From NCBI RefSeq assembly GCF_035918095.1, contig NZ_CP109137.1, forward strand, positions 4,466,001-4,530,000: DNA of 64,000 bases, read 5' to 3'. This document shows, one piece after another, positions 34,316 through 43,481 of this stretch. Source of the stretch: Streptomyces sp. NBC_01750. GTDB lineage: Bacteria; Actinomycetota; Actinomycetes; Streptomycetales; Streptomycetaceae. Under the pieces are notes generated by a model, which saw only the letters and a program-made list of their open reading frames with translations, ran no database searches and had not been told where the DNA came from. Positions within the stretch are counted from its first letter, which is position 1; each line of letters begins with the position of its first letter. A program made the position numbers and the translations under genes.

Positions 34316-34942
34316 TCACAACGGCCGGAGCACCGGCTCCTTCTGAACAGCGCCGAGCAGCCGGTCCAACGCCAACTCCACGTCTTCCTTCCAGGAGAGC
34401 GTGGTCCGCAGTTCCAGCCTCAACCGGGGGTAGGTGGGATGGGGACGCACGGTCTTGAAGCCCACGGCCAGCAGATGGTCGGCGGGCAGCACACAGGCTG
34501 GCTCCTTCCAGCGGGCATCACCGAACGCCTCGATCGCCCGGAAGCCACGCCGCAGTAGATCCTTGGCGACGGTCTGCACCATCACCCGCCCCAGCCCCTG
34601 CCCCTGATACCCCGGCATGATCCAGGCAGTCATCAGCTGCACGGCGTCCGGTGAAACAGGGCTCGTCGGAAACGCGGTGGAGCGCGGCACATACGCCGGA
34701 GGCGCGTAGAGAACGAAGCCGACAGGTACCTCGTCAACGTAGACGACCCTGCCGCAGGATCCCCACTCGAGCAGCACAGCCGAGATCCAGGCCTCTTTCT
34801 CCAGGCCTGGAGTTCCCGCCTTTACCGCGGCTTCTCCACTGACTGGATCAAGCTCCCAGAAGACACACGCACGACACCGCTTGGGAAGGTCCGAAAGGTT
34901 GTCCAGCGTGAGTGGTGCGAGCCGACGCCCCATGAAGGCCAT
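34316..34942 (-). CDS. GNAT family N-acetyltransferase
   Basis: 208 residues. After an N-terminal segment DNLSDLPKRCRACVFWELDP, with a CRAC cysteine pair, comes the GNAT core with the acetyl-CoA loop MPGYQGQGLGRVMVQTVAKD (about 115-134) and the C-terminal helix PADHLLAVGFKTVRPHP. It lies between trxA (convergent) and parB (co-directional), where SCO3888-type acetyltransferases occur by synteny. The start ATG has GAGGGAAGTGAGGA upstream. The substrate is unknown. Confidence 0.87.
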   Translation of the reverse strand: MAFMGRRLAPLTLDNLSDLPKRCRACVFWELDPVSGEAAVKAGTPGLEKEAWISAVLLEWGSCGRVVYVDEVPVGFVLYAPPAYVPRSTAFPTSPVSPDAVQLMTAWIMPGYQGQGLGRVMVQTVAKDLLRRGFRAIEAFGDARWKEPACVLPADHLLAVGFKTVRPHPTYPRLRLELRTTLSWKEDVELALDRLLGAVQKEPVLRPL

Positions 34943-35079
34943 TCCTCACTTCCCTCGCCTGCCGCGCTACGAGCGGCTGCCAGCGCGCTCCTCTCGCAGA
35001 GCAGGCTGCTGACAAACCCGCCCACTGCCCCCAGGCCCAAGCCGGCTGTCACCAACTGGCTGCGGCTCACCGATCGCAT
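34822..35079 (-). CDS. Possible small membrane peptide upstream of GNAT gene
   Basis: A frame beginning MRSVSRSQLVTAGLGLGAVG and continuing GGFVSSLL gives one convincing hydrophobic helix behind AGGGAGGG. The frame then runs about 120 bp into the 5' end of the GNAT gene in a different phase, where the residues look like a shadow. Either a short real peptide with a different end, or chance. Not recognised. Confidence 0.25.
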   Translation of the reverse strand: MRSVSRSQLVTAGLGLGAVGGFVSSLLCERSALAAARSAAGEGSEEWPSWGVGSHHSRWTTFRTFPSGVVRVSSGSLIQSVEKPR

Positions 35080-35238
35080 AGCCCCCGCCCTCCCTCTGAG
35101 GTGGATCAAGGTGGATGCGCTATACCAGAACGCATCGTATCCACCCAGCCCCGGCACGGGTACCGCGCGACGGCAAAGGGCAGACCGTGTTCTCCAACCA
35201 TCGGACACGGCCCGCCCCTGGCGGTACTGCGGAAGGCC

Positions 35239-36336
35239 TCAGCCCTCGTCGTCCTCAGCGGGCTCCTCGTCGAGTCCCTGCTCCAGGACTCGTCCCTCGC
35301 CTGGGGCAAGGGTGCCGAGGATCCGCTCCAGATCGTCTATCGACGCGAACTCGACAACGATCTTGCCCTTCTTCTGGCCGAGGTCGACCTTCACTCGGGT
35401 CTCGAACCGGTCCGAGAGCCGTGAAGCCAGGTCGGTGAGCGCCGGCGACAGACGGGCACCGGCCCGCGGACTCTTCGGCTTGGACGTGCTCTTGGGGTTC
35501 GAGTTGATCAGGGTCACGATCTCTTCGACCGCACGCACCGAGAGCCCCTCGGCGACGATCCGGTGCGCAAGCCGGTCCTGCTCCTCGGAGTCCTCCACCG
35601 AGAGCAGCGCCCGCGCATGACCGGCCGACAGCACTCCCGCGGCGACCCTGCGCTGAACGGGAGGCGAGAGGCGCAACAGACGCAGCGTGTTGGACACCTG
35701 CGGACGTGAGCGTCCGATCCGGTCGGCCAGCTGATCGTGCGTGCAGTTGAAGTCCTTGAGGAGCTGGTCGTAGGCGGCAGCCTCCTCCAGCGGGTTCAGT
35801 TGGGCACGGTGCAGGTTCTCGAGCAGTGCGTCCAGAAGGAGCTTCTCGTCGTCCGTGTGCCGGACGATCGCAGGAATTCTCTCGAGACCCGCCTCGCGGC
35901 AGGCCCGCCACCGGCGCTCGCCCATGATGAGCTCATAGCGCTCGGGCCCCGACTGCCTCACGACAACGGGCTGGAGAAGCCCCACTTCCTTGATGGAGGT
36001 GACCAGCTCCGCAAGAGCGTCCTCGTCGAACACTTCACGCGGCTGGCGCGGGTTGGGCGTGATGGTGTCGATCGGCAACTCGGCGAAGTGTGCGCCGGCC
36101 GGCTCCACTGGCTGCGGTACAGCCTCCGGTTCGGGCGCAGGCGTGATCGCCTCCGGCGGAGGGGAAGCGTTGGGCAGTGTGGTCACCTTCGCCGCCGCCA
36201 CACCACGTTCCGCGGTCAGCACCGGAGCCGCTCCCGGAGGATTCGAGGCCCCGGAAGGGGGCACCGTCTTCTCCTGGGGAGCGGCAGGGATCAGCGCACC
36301 CAGCCCACGCCCCAATCCTCTACGTCGCTCGCTCAC
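35239..36336 (-). CDS. parB: Chromosome partitioning protein ParB
   Basis: 365 residues. ParB clamps onto parS and spreads to build the segregation complex. The start [14 protein letters not shown] is the ParA-contact motif. The CTP-binding N-terminal domain has [20 protein letters not shown]. The helix-turn-helix shows [20 protein letters not shown]. The C-terminal dimer domain includes [21 protein letters not shown] Pro/Ala-rich linker follows the N-terminal 20 residues. Start GTG at 36336 overlaps the parA stop (GTGA). parS sites lie on both sides of the gene. Confidence 0.95.
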   Translation of the reverse strand: MSERRRGLGRGLGALIPAAPQEKTVPPSGASNPPGAAPVLTAERGVAAAKVTTLPNASPPPEAITPAPEPEAVPQPVEPAGAHFAELPIDTITPNPRQPREVFDEDALAELVTSIKEVGLLQPVVVRQSGPERYELIMGERRWRACREAGLERIPAIVRHTDDEKLLLDALLENLHRAQLNPLEEAAAYDQLLKDFNCTHDQLADRIGRSRPQVSNTLRLLRLSPPVQRRVAAGVLSAGHARALLSVEDSEEQDRLAHRIVAEGLSVRAVEEIVTLINSNPKSTSKPKSPRAGARLSPALTDLASRLSDRFETRVKVDLGQKKGKIVVEFASIDDLERILGTLAPGEGRVLEQGLDEEPAEDDEG

Positions 36337-37409
36337 TGGATCCCCTCCGACATGTTCTGCTGGCTGTTCTGGCTGCCCACCTGGGCATGCTGCGGGTCGT
36401 AGTGGATCCCGACCCCCCGCAGCGCGATCTCACGGGCCGCCTCAAGATACGACAGGGATCCACTGGAACCCGGATCGTAGGTCAGCACCGTCTGTCCATA
36501 GCTAGGCGCCTCCGAGATCCGCACCGAGCGCGGGATGCTCGTCCGCAGCACCTCGTTGCCGAAGTGGCTGCGCACTTCGTCGGCCACCTGGGAAGCGAGC
36601 CGGGTCCTGCCGTCGTACATGGTGAGAAGGATCGTCGAGACATGCAGGTCCGGGTTGAGATGACCGCGCACCAGATCCACGTTCCGCAGCAGCTGACCCA
36701 GACCCTCCAGTGCGTAGTACTCGCACTGGATGGGGATCAGGACCTCAGCGCCGGCAACCAGGGCATTGACGGTCAGCAGACCGAGCGACGGCGGGCAGTC
36801 GATGAGGATGTAGTCCAAGGGCTGCTCATAGGCCTGGATCGCCCGCTGCAGTCGGCTCTCCCGCGCCACCAGCGACACCAGCTCGATCTCCGCACCGGCG
36901 AGATCGATGGTGGCGGGGGCGCAGAAGAGACCTTCGACGTCCGGGACCGGTTGGACCACCTCGGAGAGCGGTCTGCTCTCCACCAGGACGTCATAGATCG
37001 AGGGGACTTCGGCGTGGTGATCGATCCCCAGCGCCGTGGAGGCGTTGCCCTGTGGATCCAGATCCACTACCAGAACGCGCGCGCCATGCAGCGCCAGCGA
37101 GGCGGCGAGGTTGACCGTAGTAGTGGTCTTGCCCACGCCGCCCTTCTGATTGGCGACCACCATGACGCGTGTGTGCTCAGGTCGGGGCAGACCCTCACCG
37201 GCACGCCCCAGCGCCTCCACGGCCAGCTGGGCAGCACGGCCGATGGGGGTGTCGTCCATCGGGGGCGGTGTTTCACGTGAAACATCCTCCCCCGATGACT
37301 CGGTACGGGGACCGGGGACCGGATCGGTCATCGGTCCCGCGATGTTGGCGTCGGACCGCAAGGATTCACTCTCCTCGACTTCAGGCTCGCAATGAGCAGA
37401 GCCTGCCAT
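36333..37409 (-). CDS. parA: Chromosome partitioning ATPase ParA
   Basis: 358 residues from the ATG at 37409 ([16 protein letters not shown]). The deviant Walker A is [30 protein letters not shown] and [17 protein letters not shown] are the A' and B motifs. It moves ParB-parS complexes, notably during sporulation septation. The frame stays open back to a GTG at 37574 (413 residues), with an ATG at 37508 too; none has a strong Shine-Dalgarno. I prefer 37409 because the upstream part resembles a promoter region with a perfect DnaA box. A parS site lies in the variable N-tail (VSRET). Confidence 0.9.
   Translation of the reverse strand: MAGSAHCEPEVEESESLRSDANIAGPMTDPVPGPRTESSGEDVSRETPPPMDDTPIGRAAQLAVEALGRAGEGLPRPEHTRVMVVANQKGGVGKTTTTVNLAASLALHGARVLVVDLDPQGNASTALGIDHHAEVPSIYDVLVESRPLSEVVQPVPDVEGLFCAPATIDLAGAEIELVSLVARESRLQRAIQAYEQPLDYILIDCPPSLGLLTVNALVAGAEVLIPIQCEYYALEGLGQLLRNVDLVRGHLNPDLHVSTILLTMYDGRTRLASQVADEVRSHFGNEVLRTSIPRSVRISEAPSYGQTVLTYDPGSSGSLSYLEAAREIALRGVGIHYDPQHAQVGSQNSQQNMSEGIQ
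37269..37284. promoter_or_regulatory. parS: parS site inside parA
   Basis: TGTTTCACGTGAAACA, a perfect palindrome, lies in the 5' part of parA and encodes part of DVSRET, the same hexapeptide as the rsmA parS. Confidence 0.9.
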
Positions 37410-37463
37410 GCTTTCGGGGTCGTGAACCAGCGAGGCCCCTGGTTCTGTGGAGGAATCCACCTC

Positions 37464-37472
37464 TGTGGACAA
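37464..37472 (-). promoter_or_regulatory. Exact DnaA box upstream of parA
   Basis: TGTGGACAA is an exact match to TTGTCCACA on the minus strand. A weaker 7/9 copy, TGTGGAGGA, is at 37446-37454. The site is 55 bp upstream of the preferred parA start (or inside the N-terminal extension if the longer protein is made). Confidence 0.55.
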
Positions 37473-37557
37473 TTCCGTAGCCCTCAAGAGGGGCTTCCGG
37501 TCCCGCATCGGGGCGGCAGCACGGCCGCGGCTGATGATTCCCTGCAGCAGTGAGCGA

Positions 37558-37573
37558 CGTTTCACGTGAAACA
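37558..37573. promoter_or_regulatory. parS: parS site upstream of parA
   Basis: CGTTTCACGTGAAACA contains the 14-bp parS core exactly. It lies between rsmG and parA, and overlaps the most upstream possible parA start codon. Confidence 0.88.
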
Positions 37574-37674
37574 CGATGCACTCGCCGCGGGACTACAGCC
37601 GCACGACACTCCGAAATGCGTACGTATGGCAGCTTGTATGGAGCATCGCTGATAGACAGTACGGACTGTACGGA

Positions 37675-38391
37675 TCAGCGACGCCGCCGGGTACGACTGG
37701 TCCGGGCAGCCTTGGCCCGCTTCGCCGCGAAGCGCACTCCGCCGGGACTCTCTCCAACTTCCACACGCACCACGGTGGAGAGCGGGTCGACGATCCCCTC
37801 GCCGACATGCAGCACTGAGGTCTCCACCACACCGAGCTTGCTCAGTGCAGCACGGGCCCCCTGGAGTTCCGCCTCTGCGGTGTCGCCCTTAAGTGCCAGC
37901 ATCTCTCCGTACGGGCGCAGCAAAGGCACTCCCCAACCCGCCAGCCGGTCCAGCGGCGCCACAGCGCGCGCCGTCACCACATGCACGGGAGGCAGCTTGC
38001 CGAGCACCTCCTCGGCTCGGCCCCGGACGACGGTCACATGGTCCAAACCGAGCAGTTCGACCACTTCCTGGAGGAAGTTCGTCCGCCGCAGCAGCGGTTC
38101 GAGGAGCGTGATCTTCAAGTCCGGCCGTACCAGCGCCAGCGGAATGCCCGGGAGGCCCGCCCCCGAACCGACATCGCAGACCGTGACGCCCGCGGGCACT
38201 ACCTCCGAGAGCACCGCACAGTTCAGCAGATGTCGCTCCCACAGTCGCGGCACCTCACGGGGACCGATCAGGCCGCGCCTCACTCCCGCGTCAGCGAGCA
38301 GCTCCGCGTACCGCACGGCCTCCGGGAAGACTTCTCCGAATACCGTCCGCGCCTCTTCGGGCGCCTGGGGAAGCTCTACTTCCTCCGTCAC
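37675..38391 (-). CDS. rsmG: 16S rRNA (guanine-N7) methyltransferase RsmG
   Basis: 238 residues from GTG at 38391, preceded by GGAAGGAC; an ATG 24 bp upstream is less well placed. It methylates G527 (E. coli numbering) of 16S rRNA. The SAM motif is VCDVGSGAGLPGIPLALV, and LLEPLLRRTNFLQEVVELL follows. Loss of this gene gives low-level streptomycin resistance and altered antibiotic production in streptomycetes. The C-terminus is basic (RAKAARTSRTRRRR). The gene lies between jag and parA in the same direction. Confidence 0.95.
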   Translation of the reverse strand: MTEEVELPQAPEEARTVFGEVFPEAVRYAELLADAGVRRGLIGPREVPRLWERHLLNCAVLSEVVPAGVTVCDVGSGAGLPGIPLALVRPDLKITLLEPLLRRTNFLQEVVELLGLDHVTVVRGRAEEVLGKLPPVHVVTARAVAPLDRLAGWGVPLLRPYGEMLALKGDTAEAELQGARAALSKLGVVETSVLHVGEGIVDPLSTVVRVEVGESPGGVRFAAKRAKAARTSRTRRRR

Positions 38392-38460
38392 GGGAACCGT
38401 CCTTCCGTACCGCACTGTCGCGATGTGGACTGTGATGGCTGACTATCAGGCTGACAAAGA

Positions 38461-38490
38461 TCGGCCCCGCCTGCGAACAGACGGGGCCGA
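38461..38490 (-). terminator. Hairpin between jag and rsmG
   Basis: A 9-bp perfect stem (38461-38469 with 38482-38490) around a 12-nt loop sits 14 bp after the jag stop. It may be a partial terminator. Confidence 0.55.
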
Positions 38491-38504
38491 GGAAACGATC
38501 GAGG

Positions 38505-39017
38505 TCAGGCCGGGAGTACGACGACGAAGCGCTGCGGCTCCTCGCCCTCGGACTCACTGCGCAGACCCGCGGCGGCGACCGCGTCATGCACAACCTTGCG
38601 CTCGAACGGCGTCATCGGGTTCAGCTTCACCGGCTCACCGGTGCTCTTCACCTCGTCGGCCGCCTTCGCGCCCAGCTCGGCGAGCTCCGTGCGCTTCTGG
38701 GCCCGGAAGCCCGCGATATCCAGCATCAGCCGGCTCCGGTCCCCGGTCTCCCGGTGCACAGCGAGCCGCGTCAGCTCCTGGAGAGCCTCCAGGACCTCGC
38801 CGTCGCGGCCCACGAGCTTCTGCAGATCCCGGCTGCCCCGGTCGCTGATGATCGAGACCGCTGCCCGGTCCGCCTCGACGTCCATGTCGATGTCGCCGTC
38901 AAGATCGGCGATGTCGAGCAGACCCTCGAGGTAGTCGGCCGCGATCTCCCCTTCCTGCTCGAGGCGGGTCAGGGTGTCGCCACTCTCGGCGGGGGCGGAG
39001 ATGGTGCCTTCCGTCAC
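38505..39017 (-). CDS. jag: RNA-binding protein Jag/KhpB (KH-R3H)
   Basis: 170 residues. The central KH domain holds DRAAVSIISDRGSRDLQKLV and GRDGEVLEALQELTRLAV, the latter carrying the GxxG-like turn. The C-terminal R3H domain has MTPFERKVVHDAVAAAGLRS followed by SEGEEPQRFVVVLPA. The N-terminal Jag-N region is short and acidic. It binds RNA together with a KhpA partner and co-occurs with yidC nearly universally, here 18 bp downstream of it. Start GTG at 39017. Confidence 0.93.
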   Translation of the reverse strand: MTEGTISAPAESGDTLTRLEQEGEIAADYLEGLLDIADLDGDIDMDVEADRAAVSIISDRGSRDLQKLVGRDGEVLEALQELTRLAVHRETGDRSRLMLDIAGFRAQKRTELAELGAKAADEVKSTGEPVKLNPMTPFERKVVHDAVAAAGLRSESEGEEPQRFVVVLPA

Positions 39018-39035
39018 GGATGGACTCCTTCTTGC

Positions 39036-40301
39036 TTACTTCTTGGACGACGGGTGCTTGGGCCGCTGCTGGCCCTTGCGCTGTCCGGACTTGGGCTGCT
39101 GGCGTGCGGAGCCTGAGGCGGGCTTGCCCGGCTTGGCGTCCTGCGGGGTGTCCTTCTGCAGCGAAGGCTTCGAAGCCGATTCGGCGGCATCAGCATCAGT
39201 GTCCTTCGCCGCGCCCGGCTGGGCAGCGGCGGACTGACGCTTCGCCTTGGTCTGGCGCTTGGGCTGCTGCCGCCTCTGAGCGGCGCCGCCCTCGGCCTCG
39301 GCCACTGCGACGTCGCTCTTGGTCACCGTGCCGTCCGCCTGAGCGGCGAAGCCCGCCTTGGCAAGCCCAGAGATGAACCGGCGCTCGTTCTCGTTGCGGT
39401 CCGGGCCCTTGGCCACGATCGCCTGGATCACGTTCCGCTTCCGCCGCGACTTGACCTCGCTGTGAACGGTCACGCCCTTCAGCAGACGCTGCAGGTAGTG
39501 GTCCTGAGCCTTGCTGCCCGGCGTCGGGTTCTGGTTGATCACGAACATCTGCTGGCCCATGGTCCACACGTTGGTGGTCAGCCAGTAGATGAGGACACCG
39601 ACGGGGAAGTTGATACCCATCACGGCAAAGATGACCGGGAAGATGTACATCAGCATCTTCTGCTGCTGCATGTACGGCGTCTTGACCGTCAGGTCGACGT
39701 TCTTCTGCATCAGCTGGCGCTGCGTGTAGAACTGCGACGCCGACATCATGATGATCATGACCGCGGTGACAATGCGCACATCGGTCAGCGAGGCACCGAG
39801 GGCAGCAACCTCCGACGTACTGTCCGTGAACTTCGACGCAAGCGGGGCACCGAAGATGTGTGCCTGGCGCGCACTGTCCAGCAGCGACTCATTGATGACG
39901 CCGATGGTCTTGCCCGAGGCGATGCTGGAGAGCACGTGGTACAGAGCGAAGAAGAACGGCGACTGCGCGAGGATCGGAAGACACGAGGAGAGCGGGTTGG
40001 TGCCCGTCTCCTTGTACAGCTTCATCATCTCTTCGGACTGACGCTGCTTGTCGCTCTTGTAGCGCTCCTGGATCGCCTTCATCTTCGGCTGGAGCGCCTG
40101 CATGTTCCGGGTCGACTTGATCTGCTTCACAAAGAGCGGGATCAGACAGATCCGGATGAGGATCACCAGCGACACGATGGACAGTCCCCAGGCCCAGCCC
40201 GTGTTAGGGCCGAAGATCGCCCCGTAGACGGTGTGGAACTGGACGATGACCCACGAAACAGGTGTGGTGATAAAGCTGAAGAGACTGGCAATCGTGTCCA
40301 C
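39036..40301 (-). CDS. yidC: Membrane protein insertase YidC
   Basis: 421 residues of the YidC/Oxa1/Alb3 family, Gram-positive type without the large periplasmic domain. The core helices include [20 protein letters not shown], with the conserved hydrophilic-groove Arg, and [20 protein letters not shown]. The C-terminal 130 residues are a very basic, Ala/Gln/Lys-rich tail ([20 protein letters not shown]) that can contact ribosomes. Start GTG at 40301 is 3 bp after the yidD stop. It sits in the conserved rpmH-rnpA-yidD-yidC-jag order. Confidence 0.95.
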   Translation of the reverse strand: MDTIASLFSFITTPVSWVIVQFHTVYGAIFGPNTGWAWGLSIVSLVILIRICLIPLFVKQIKSTRNMQALQPKMKAIQERYKSDKQRQSEEMMKLYKETGTNPLSSCLPILAQSPFFFALYHVLSSIASGKTIGVINESLLDSARQAHIFGAPLASKFTDSTSEVAALGASLTDVRIVTAVMIIMMSASQFYTQRQLMQKNVDLTVKTPYMQQQKMLMYIFPVIFAVMGINFPVGVLIYWLTTNVWTMGQQMFVINQNPTPGSKAQDHYLQRLLKGVTVHSEVKSRRKRNVIQAIVAKGPDRNENERRFISGLAKAGFAAQADGTVTKSDVAVAEAEGGAAQRRQQPKRQTKAKRQSAAAQPGAAKDTDADAAESASKPSLQKDTPQDAKPGKPASGSARQQPKSGQRKGQQRPKHPSSKK

Positions 40302-40304
40302 TAA

Positions 40305-40664
40305 TCAGGCTCCTTGAGCATTTGGCGAGGTCTCTGCTGCCGGACTCGGGGGTTCGGGGGCCGACTCCCGGGGAGGCACATCGGCGGCGGAGTGCCCGCC
40401 CTTGCTGCCACGCAAGGCATCACGCAGCAGTTCGTGCCAACGCGGATGCTTGCGCGGCGGCACATGGTCCACGCCACCCGGCGACCATGGATTGCATCGC
40501 AGGATGCGCCAGGCGGTCAGCACTGTGCCCTTGATCGCGCCATGCCGGTCGATGGCTGTATATCCGTAGTGAGAACACGACGGGTAGTACCTGCAGACAG
40601 GGCCCAGCAGCGGGCTGATCGTCCACTGGTACAACTTGATCAGAGCCAGCAGCGGGTACTTCAT
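40305..40664 (-). CDS. yidD: Membrane protein insertion efficiency factor YidD
   Basis: 119 residues. The conserved core [20 protein letters not shown] followed by [19 protein letters not shown] and [19 protein letters not shown] is diagnostic, with its three Cys. An amphipathic N-terminal helix would bind the inner membrane face. The C-tail of about 40 residues is Pro/Ser/Ala-rich. Its ATG overlaps the rnpA stop by 4 bp. Confidence 0.95.
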   Translation of the reverse strand: MKYPLLALIKLYQWTISPLLGPVCRYYPSCSHYGYTAIDRHGAIKGTVLTAWRILRCNPWSPGGVDHVPPRKHPRWHELLRDALRGSKGGHSAADVPPRESAPEPPSPAAETSPNAQGA

Positions 40665-41032
40665 CGCGCGCCCCCTCCCAGCAGCCGCTGGAGGGCGGCA
40701 TCCAGGTCTCGGGCCAGCTGTTCATAAGCGGCGTCGCCCGCACCGGGCAGCGCCCGTACGACCACCAGGCTACCGGGGGGCAGCTCGGGGAGCCGTTCCC
40801 GTATCAGGTGGCGCAGTCTCCGCTTGACCTTGTTGCGTACGACTGCGCCGCCCACGGCCTTGCTCACGACGAAACCCGCACACGTCGGGGGAGCGCTCTC
40901 CCCAGGCGCGTGCGGGTCCGTTGCACCGCTGTGTAGATGGACGACGAGGAGCGGGCGACCGGCCCTGCGTCCCCGGCGTACCGCGGTCGCGAAGTCCTCG
41001 CGCCGCCTCAGCCGATTCTCGGTAGGCAGCAC
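40661..41032 (-). CDS. rnpA: Ribonuclease P protein component
   Basis: 123 residues, the basic cofactor that helps RNase P RNA mature the 5' ends of tRNAs. [20 protein letters not shown] begins the fold, [20 protein letters not shown] is the conserved RNR-type motif region, and [20 protein letters not shown] the C-terminal helix. It lies 18 bp after rpmH in the same direction. Confidence 0.96.
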   Translation of the reverse strand: MLPTENRLRRREDFATAVRRGRRAGRPLLVVHLHSGATDPHAPGESAPPTCAGFVVSKAVGGAVVRNKVKRRLRHLIRERLPELPPGSLVVVRALPGAGDAAYEQLARDLDAALQRLLGGGAR

Positions 41033-41050
41033 GTCATGACCTGTAAGCGA

Positions 41051-41188
41051 TCAGGCGGACAGGCTGGCGCGACCCTTGCCACGGCGGTTCGCAAGAATCG
41101 CGCGGCCGGCACGGGTACGCATGCGCAGACGGAAGCCGTGGGTCTTGGCACGACGACGGTTGTTCGGCTGGAAGGTGCGCTTGCTCAC
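41051..41188 (-). CDS. rpmH: 50S ribosomal protein L34
   Basis: 45 residues read directly from the minus strand: GTG start at 41186-41188, then [20 protein letters not shown], followed by [20 protein letters not shown] and SLSA, stop at 41051-41053. This is unmistakably L34. It is first in the leftward rpmH-rnpA-yidD-yidC-jag set and divergent from dnaA. Confidence 0.97.
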   Translation of the reverse strand: MSKRTFQPNNRRRAKTHGFRLRMRTRAGRAILANRRGKGRASLSA

Positions 41189-41553
41189 TCGGGGGCTCCA
41201 GAAATGATTCGTAGATGGCGGGACATCGCCTGGCTGTCACCGTGCGCCCACGAGTAGCTCGCGTATACGCCCGAGTGCACCGCTTCACGATCACAGACCG
41301 TGATCTTTGCCCATCGGAGGCAGGCGGCAGCAGCCATCGACAACTCGACCTGGTCACGGTACGCGCGGCTACGCCATCCGGTCAAACCAGCCCCGTGACG
41401 GGGTCCACTATGCACAGGCTGTGGACAACAACTTGTACCGCGCGGCTCGGCCTGACTACCGTGGCTGAACTCCGATTCCTTTCCTGCCTGTCTTCCCATC
41501 CCGTCCCGAGAACCACACATTCGTGGGAAGGGACCTGTGAGAGAGCGTGCCTT
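41189..41553. other. rpmH-dnaA divergent promoter region
   Basis: 365 bp without a recognised gene, between L34 (leftward) and dnaA (rightward). It must hold promoters for both. The only clear site I see is an exact DnaA box at 41420-41428; no good -10/-35 pair could be assigned with confidence. Confidence 0.7.
41420..41428 (-). promoter_or_regulatory. Exact DnaA box in the dnaA promoter region
   Basis: TGTGGACAA is an exact match to TTGTCCACA on the minus strand, 126 bp before the dnaA start. Autorepression of dnaA through a box at this place is established in streptomycetes; here it is inferred from the sequence. Confidence 0.7.
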
Positions 41554-43353
41554 GTGGCTGACGTACCTGCCGATCTTGCCGCAGTGTGGCCACGAGTGCT
41601 GGAGCAGCTCCTCGCGGAGGGCCAGCAGGGCATCGAGCCCAAGGACAAGCAGTGGATCGAGCGCTGCCAGCCCCTCGCGCTGGTGGCCGACACCGCTCTT
41701 CTCGCCGTTCCCAATGAATGGGGCAAGCGCGTCCTCGAAGGCCGGCTCGCCCCATTGATCAGCGAGACCCTCAGCCGTGAGTGCGGCCGTCCGATCCGAA
41801 TCGCCATCACCGTCGACGACTCGGTGGGCGAGCCCCCGGCCCCCCAGACGCCGGCGCAACAGCAGCAGGCGCCCCGCTACCAGGGACCGCAGCACGACGA
41901 ACCCCGCCAGAACGACCCTTACGAGGGGTACGGGCACCGGACCGGTGACGACGGACTGCCCACCGTCCGCCCTGCCTACCCCGAATACCAGCAGCACCAG
42001 CAGCAGCGACCGGAACCCGGCGCCTGGCCGCGTACCCAGGAGGACCTGTCCTGGCAGCAGCCGCGTCTCGGCGGCTTCCAGGACCGCGAGCCGTCCGCGG
42101 AGCAATGGCGCGAGCCGTACGCGACCGCCCGGCCGCGCCAGCCGCAGCACGACTACCGGCAGCCGCAACCGCCCGACCGCCAGCAGTACGAGCAGCACCA
42201 GCAGCAGCGACCGGAGCGGCACGAGCTGCCTGAGCGCCGGGCCCCGCACCGCGGCGCTCCTGGAGGAGCGCCCGGACCGCTGGGCGCGCAGCCGTCGCCG
42301 GCGCCCCGTCCCGGCGAGCCGCATGCCCGCCTCAACCCGAAGTACCTCTTCGACACCTTCGTCATCGGTGCGTCCAACCGGTTCGCGCACGCCGCGGCCG
42401 TCGCGGTCGCCGAGGCGCCGGCCAAGGCGTACAACCCCCTCTTCATCTATGGGGAGTCGGGACTCGGCAAGACCCACCTGCTGCATGCCATCGGGCACTA
42501 CGCGCGCAGCCTCTACCCCGGCACGCGGGTGCGGTATGTCAGCTCCGAGGAGTTCACGAACGAGTTCATCAACTCGATCCGCGACGGCAAGGGTGACACC
42601 TTCCGCAAGCGCTACCGCGATGTGGACATCCTGCTGGTCGACGACATCCAGTTCCTGGCGAGCAAGGAGTCGACGCAGGAGGAGTTCTTCCACACGTTCA
42701 ATACGCTCCACAACGCCAACAAGCAGATCGTGCTCTCCTCCGACCGGCCGCCCAAGCAGCTGGTGACGCTGGAGGACCGGCTTCGGAACCGCTTCGAGTG
42801 GGGTCTGACCACCGACGTACAACCGCCGGAGCTGGAGACGCGGATTGCCATCCTCCGTAAGAAGGCGGTACAGGAGCAGCTCAACGCTCCGCCGGAGGTG
42901 CTGGAGTTCATCGCCTCGCGGATCTCTCGCAACATCCGCGAGCTGGAGGGTGCGCTGATCCGGGTGACTGCGTTCGCGTCACTCAACCGGCAGCCGGTGG
43001 ACCTCGGGCTCACCGAGATCGTCCTCAAGGACTTGATCCCGGGTGGGGAGGACTCGGCCCCCGAGATCACCGCGAGTGCGATCATGGCGGCGACCGCCGA
43101 CTACTTCGGTCTGACGGTGGAGGATCTCTGCGGATCCTCGCGCAGCCGGGTGCTGGTGACGGCACGCCAGATCGCCATGTACCTCTGCCGTGAGCTCACC
43201 GACCTGTCGCTGCCGAAGATCGGTGCGCAGTTCGGCGGCCGCGACCACACGACCGTGATGCACGCGGACCGCAAGATCCGTGCGCTGATGGCCGAGCGAC
43301 GCTCCATCTACAACCAGGTCACCGAGCTCACCAACCGCATCAAGAACGGCTGA
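41554..43353 (+). CDS. dnaA: Chromosomal replication initiator DnaA
   Basis: 599 residues from GTG at 41554 ([20 protein letters not shown]). Domain I is 1-90. Domain II is a long Gln/Pro/Arg-rich linker (about 95-255), the streptomycete expansion. Domain III has Walker [19 protein letters not shown], Walker [18 protein letters not shown], and sensor/arginine-finger [13 protein letters not shown]. Domain IV is the DNA-binding helix-turn-helix with [19 protein letters not shown]. It unwinds oriC, immediately downstream. The weak GAGAG upstream of the start is usual for this gene. Confidence 0.97.
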   Translation: MADVPADLAAVWPRVLEQLLAEGQQGIEPKDKQWIERCQPLALVADTALLAVPNEWGKRVLEGRLAPLISETLSRECGRPIRIAITVDDSVGEPPAPQTPAQQQQAPRYQGPQHDEPRQNDPYEGYGHRTGDDGLPTVRPAYPEYQQHQQQRPEPGAWPRTQEDLSWQQPRLGGFQDREPSAEQWREPYATARPRQPQHDYRQPQPPDRQQYEQHQQQRPERHELPERRAPHRGAPGGAPGPLGAQPSPAPRPGEPHARLNPKYLFDTFVIGASNRFAHAAAVAVAEAPAKAYNPLFIYGESGLGKTHLLHAIGHYARSLYPGTRVRYVSSEEFTNEFINSIRDGKGDTFRKRYRDVDILLVDDIQFLASKESTQEEFFHTFNTLHNANKQIVLSSDRPPKQLVTLEDRLRNRFEWGLTTDVQPPELETRIAILRKKAVQEQLNAPPEVLEFIASRISRNIRELEGALIRVTAFASLNRQPVDLGLTEIVLKDLIPGGEDSAPEITASAIMAATADYFGLTVEDLCGSSRSRVLVTARQIAMYLCRELTDLSLPKIGAQFGGRDHTTVMHADRKIRALMAERRSIYNQVTELTNRIKNG

Positions 43354-43387
43354 CGAGCCGGCACAGCAATCGCTGAAGAGGCCTTCG

Positions 43388-43420
43388 AGGGCGCTCCGGG
43401 ACGAAATCCCGGGGCGCCCT
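43388..43420 (+). terminator. dnaA terminator
   Basis: A 14-bp stem (43388-43401 with 43407-43420, one G-T pair) around a 5-nt loop is followed by TTT, 34 bp after the dnaA stop. Confidence 0.78.
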
Positions 43421-43481
43421 TTCGGCGTTCCGCAGCCGCTCCGCGGATGTCCGGTGTTCGAATACACCGCCACGGGGCGGG

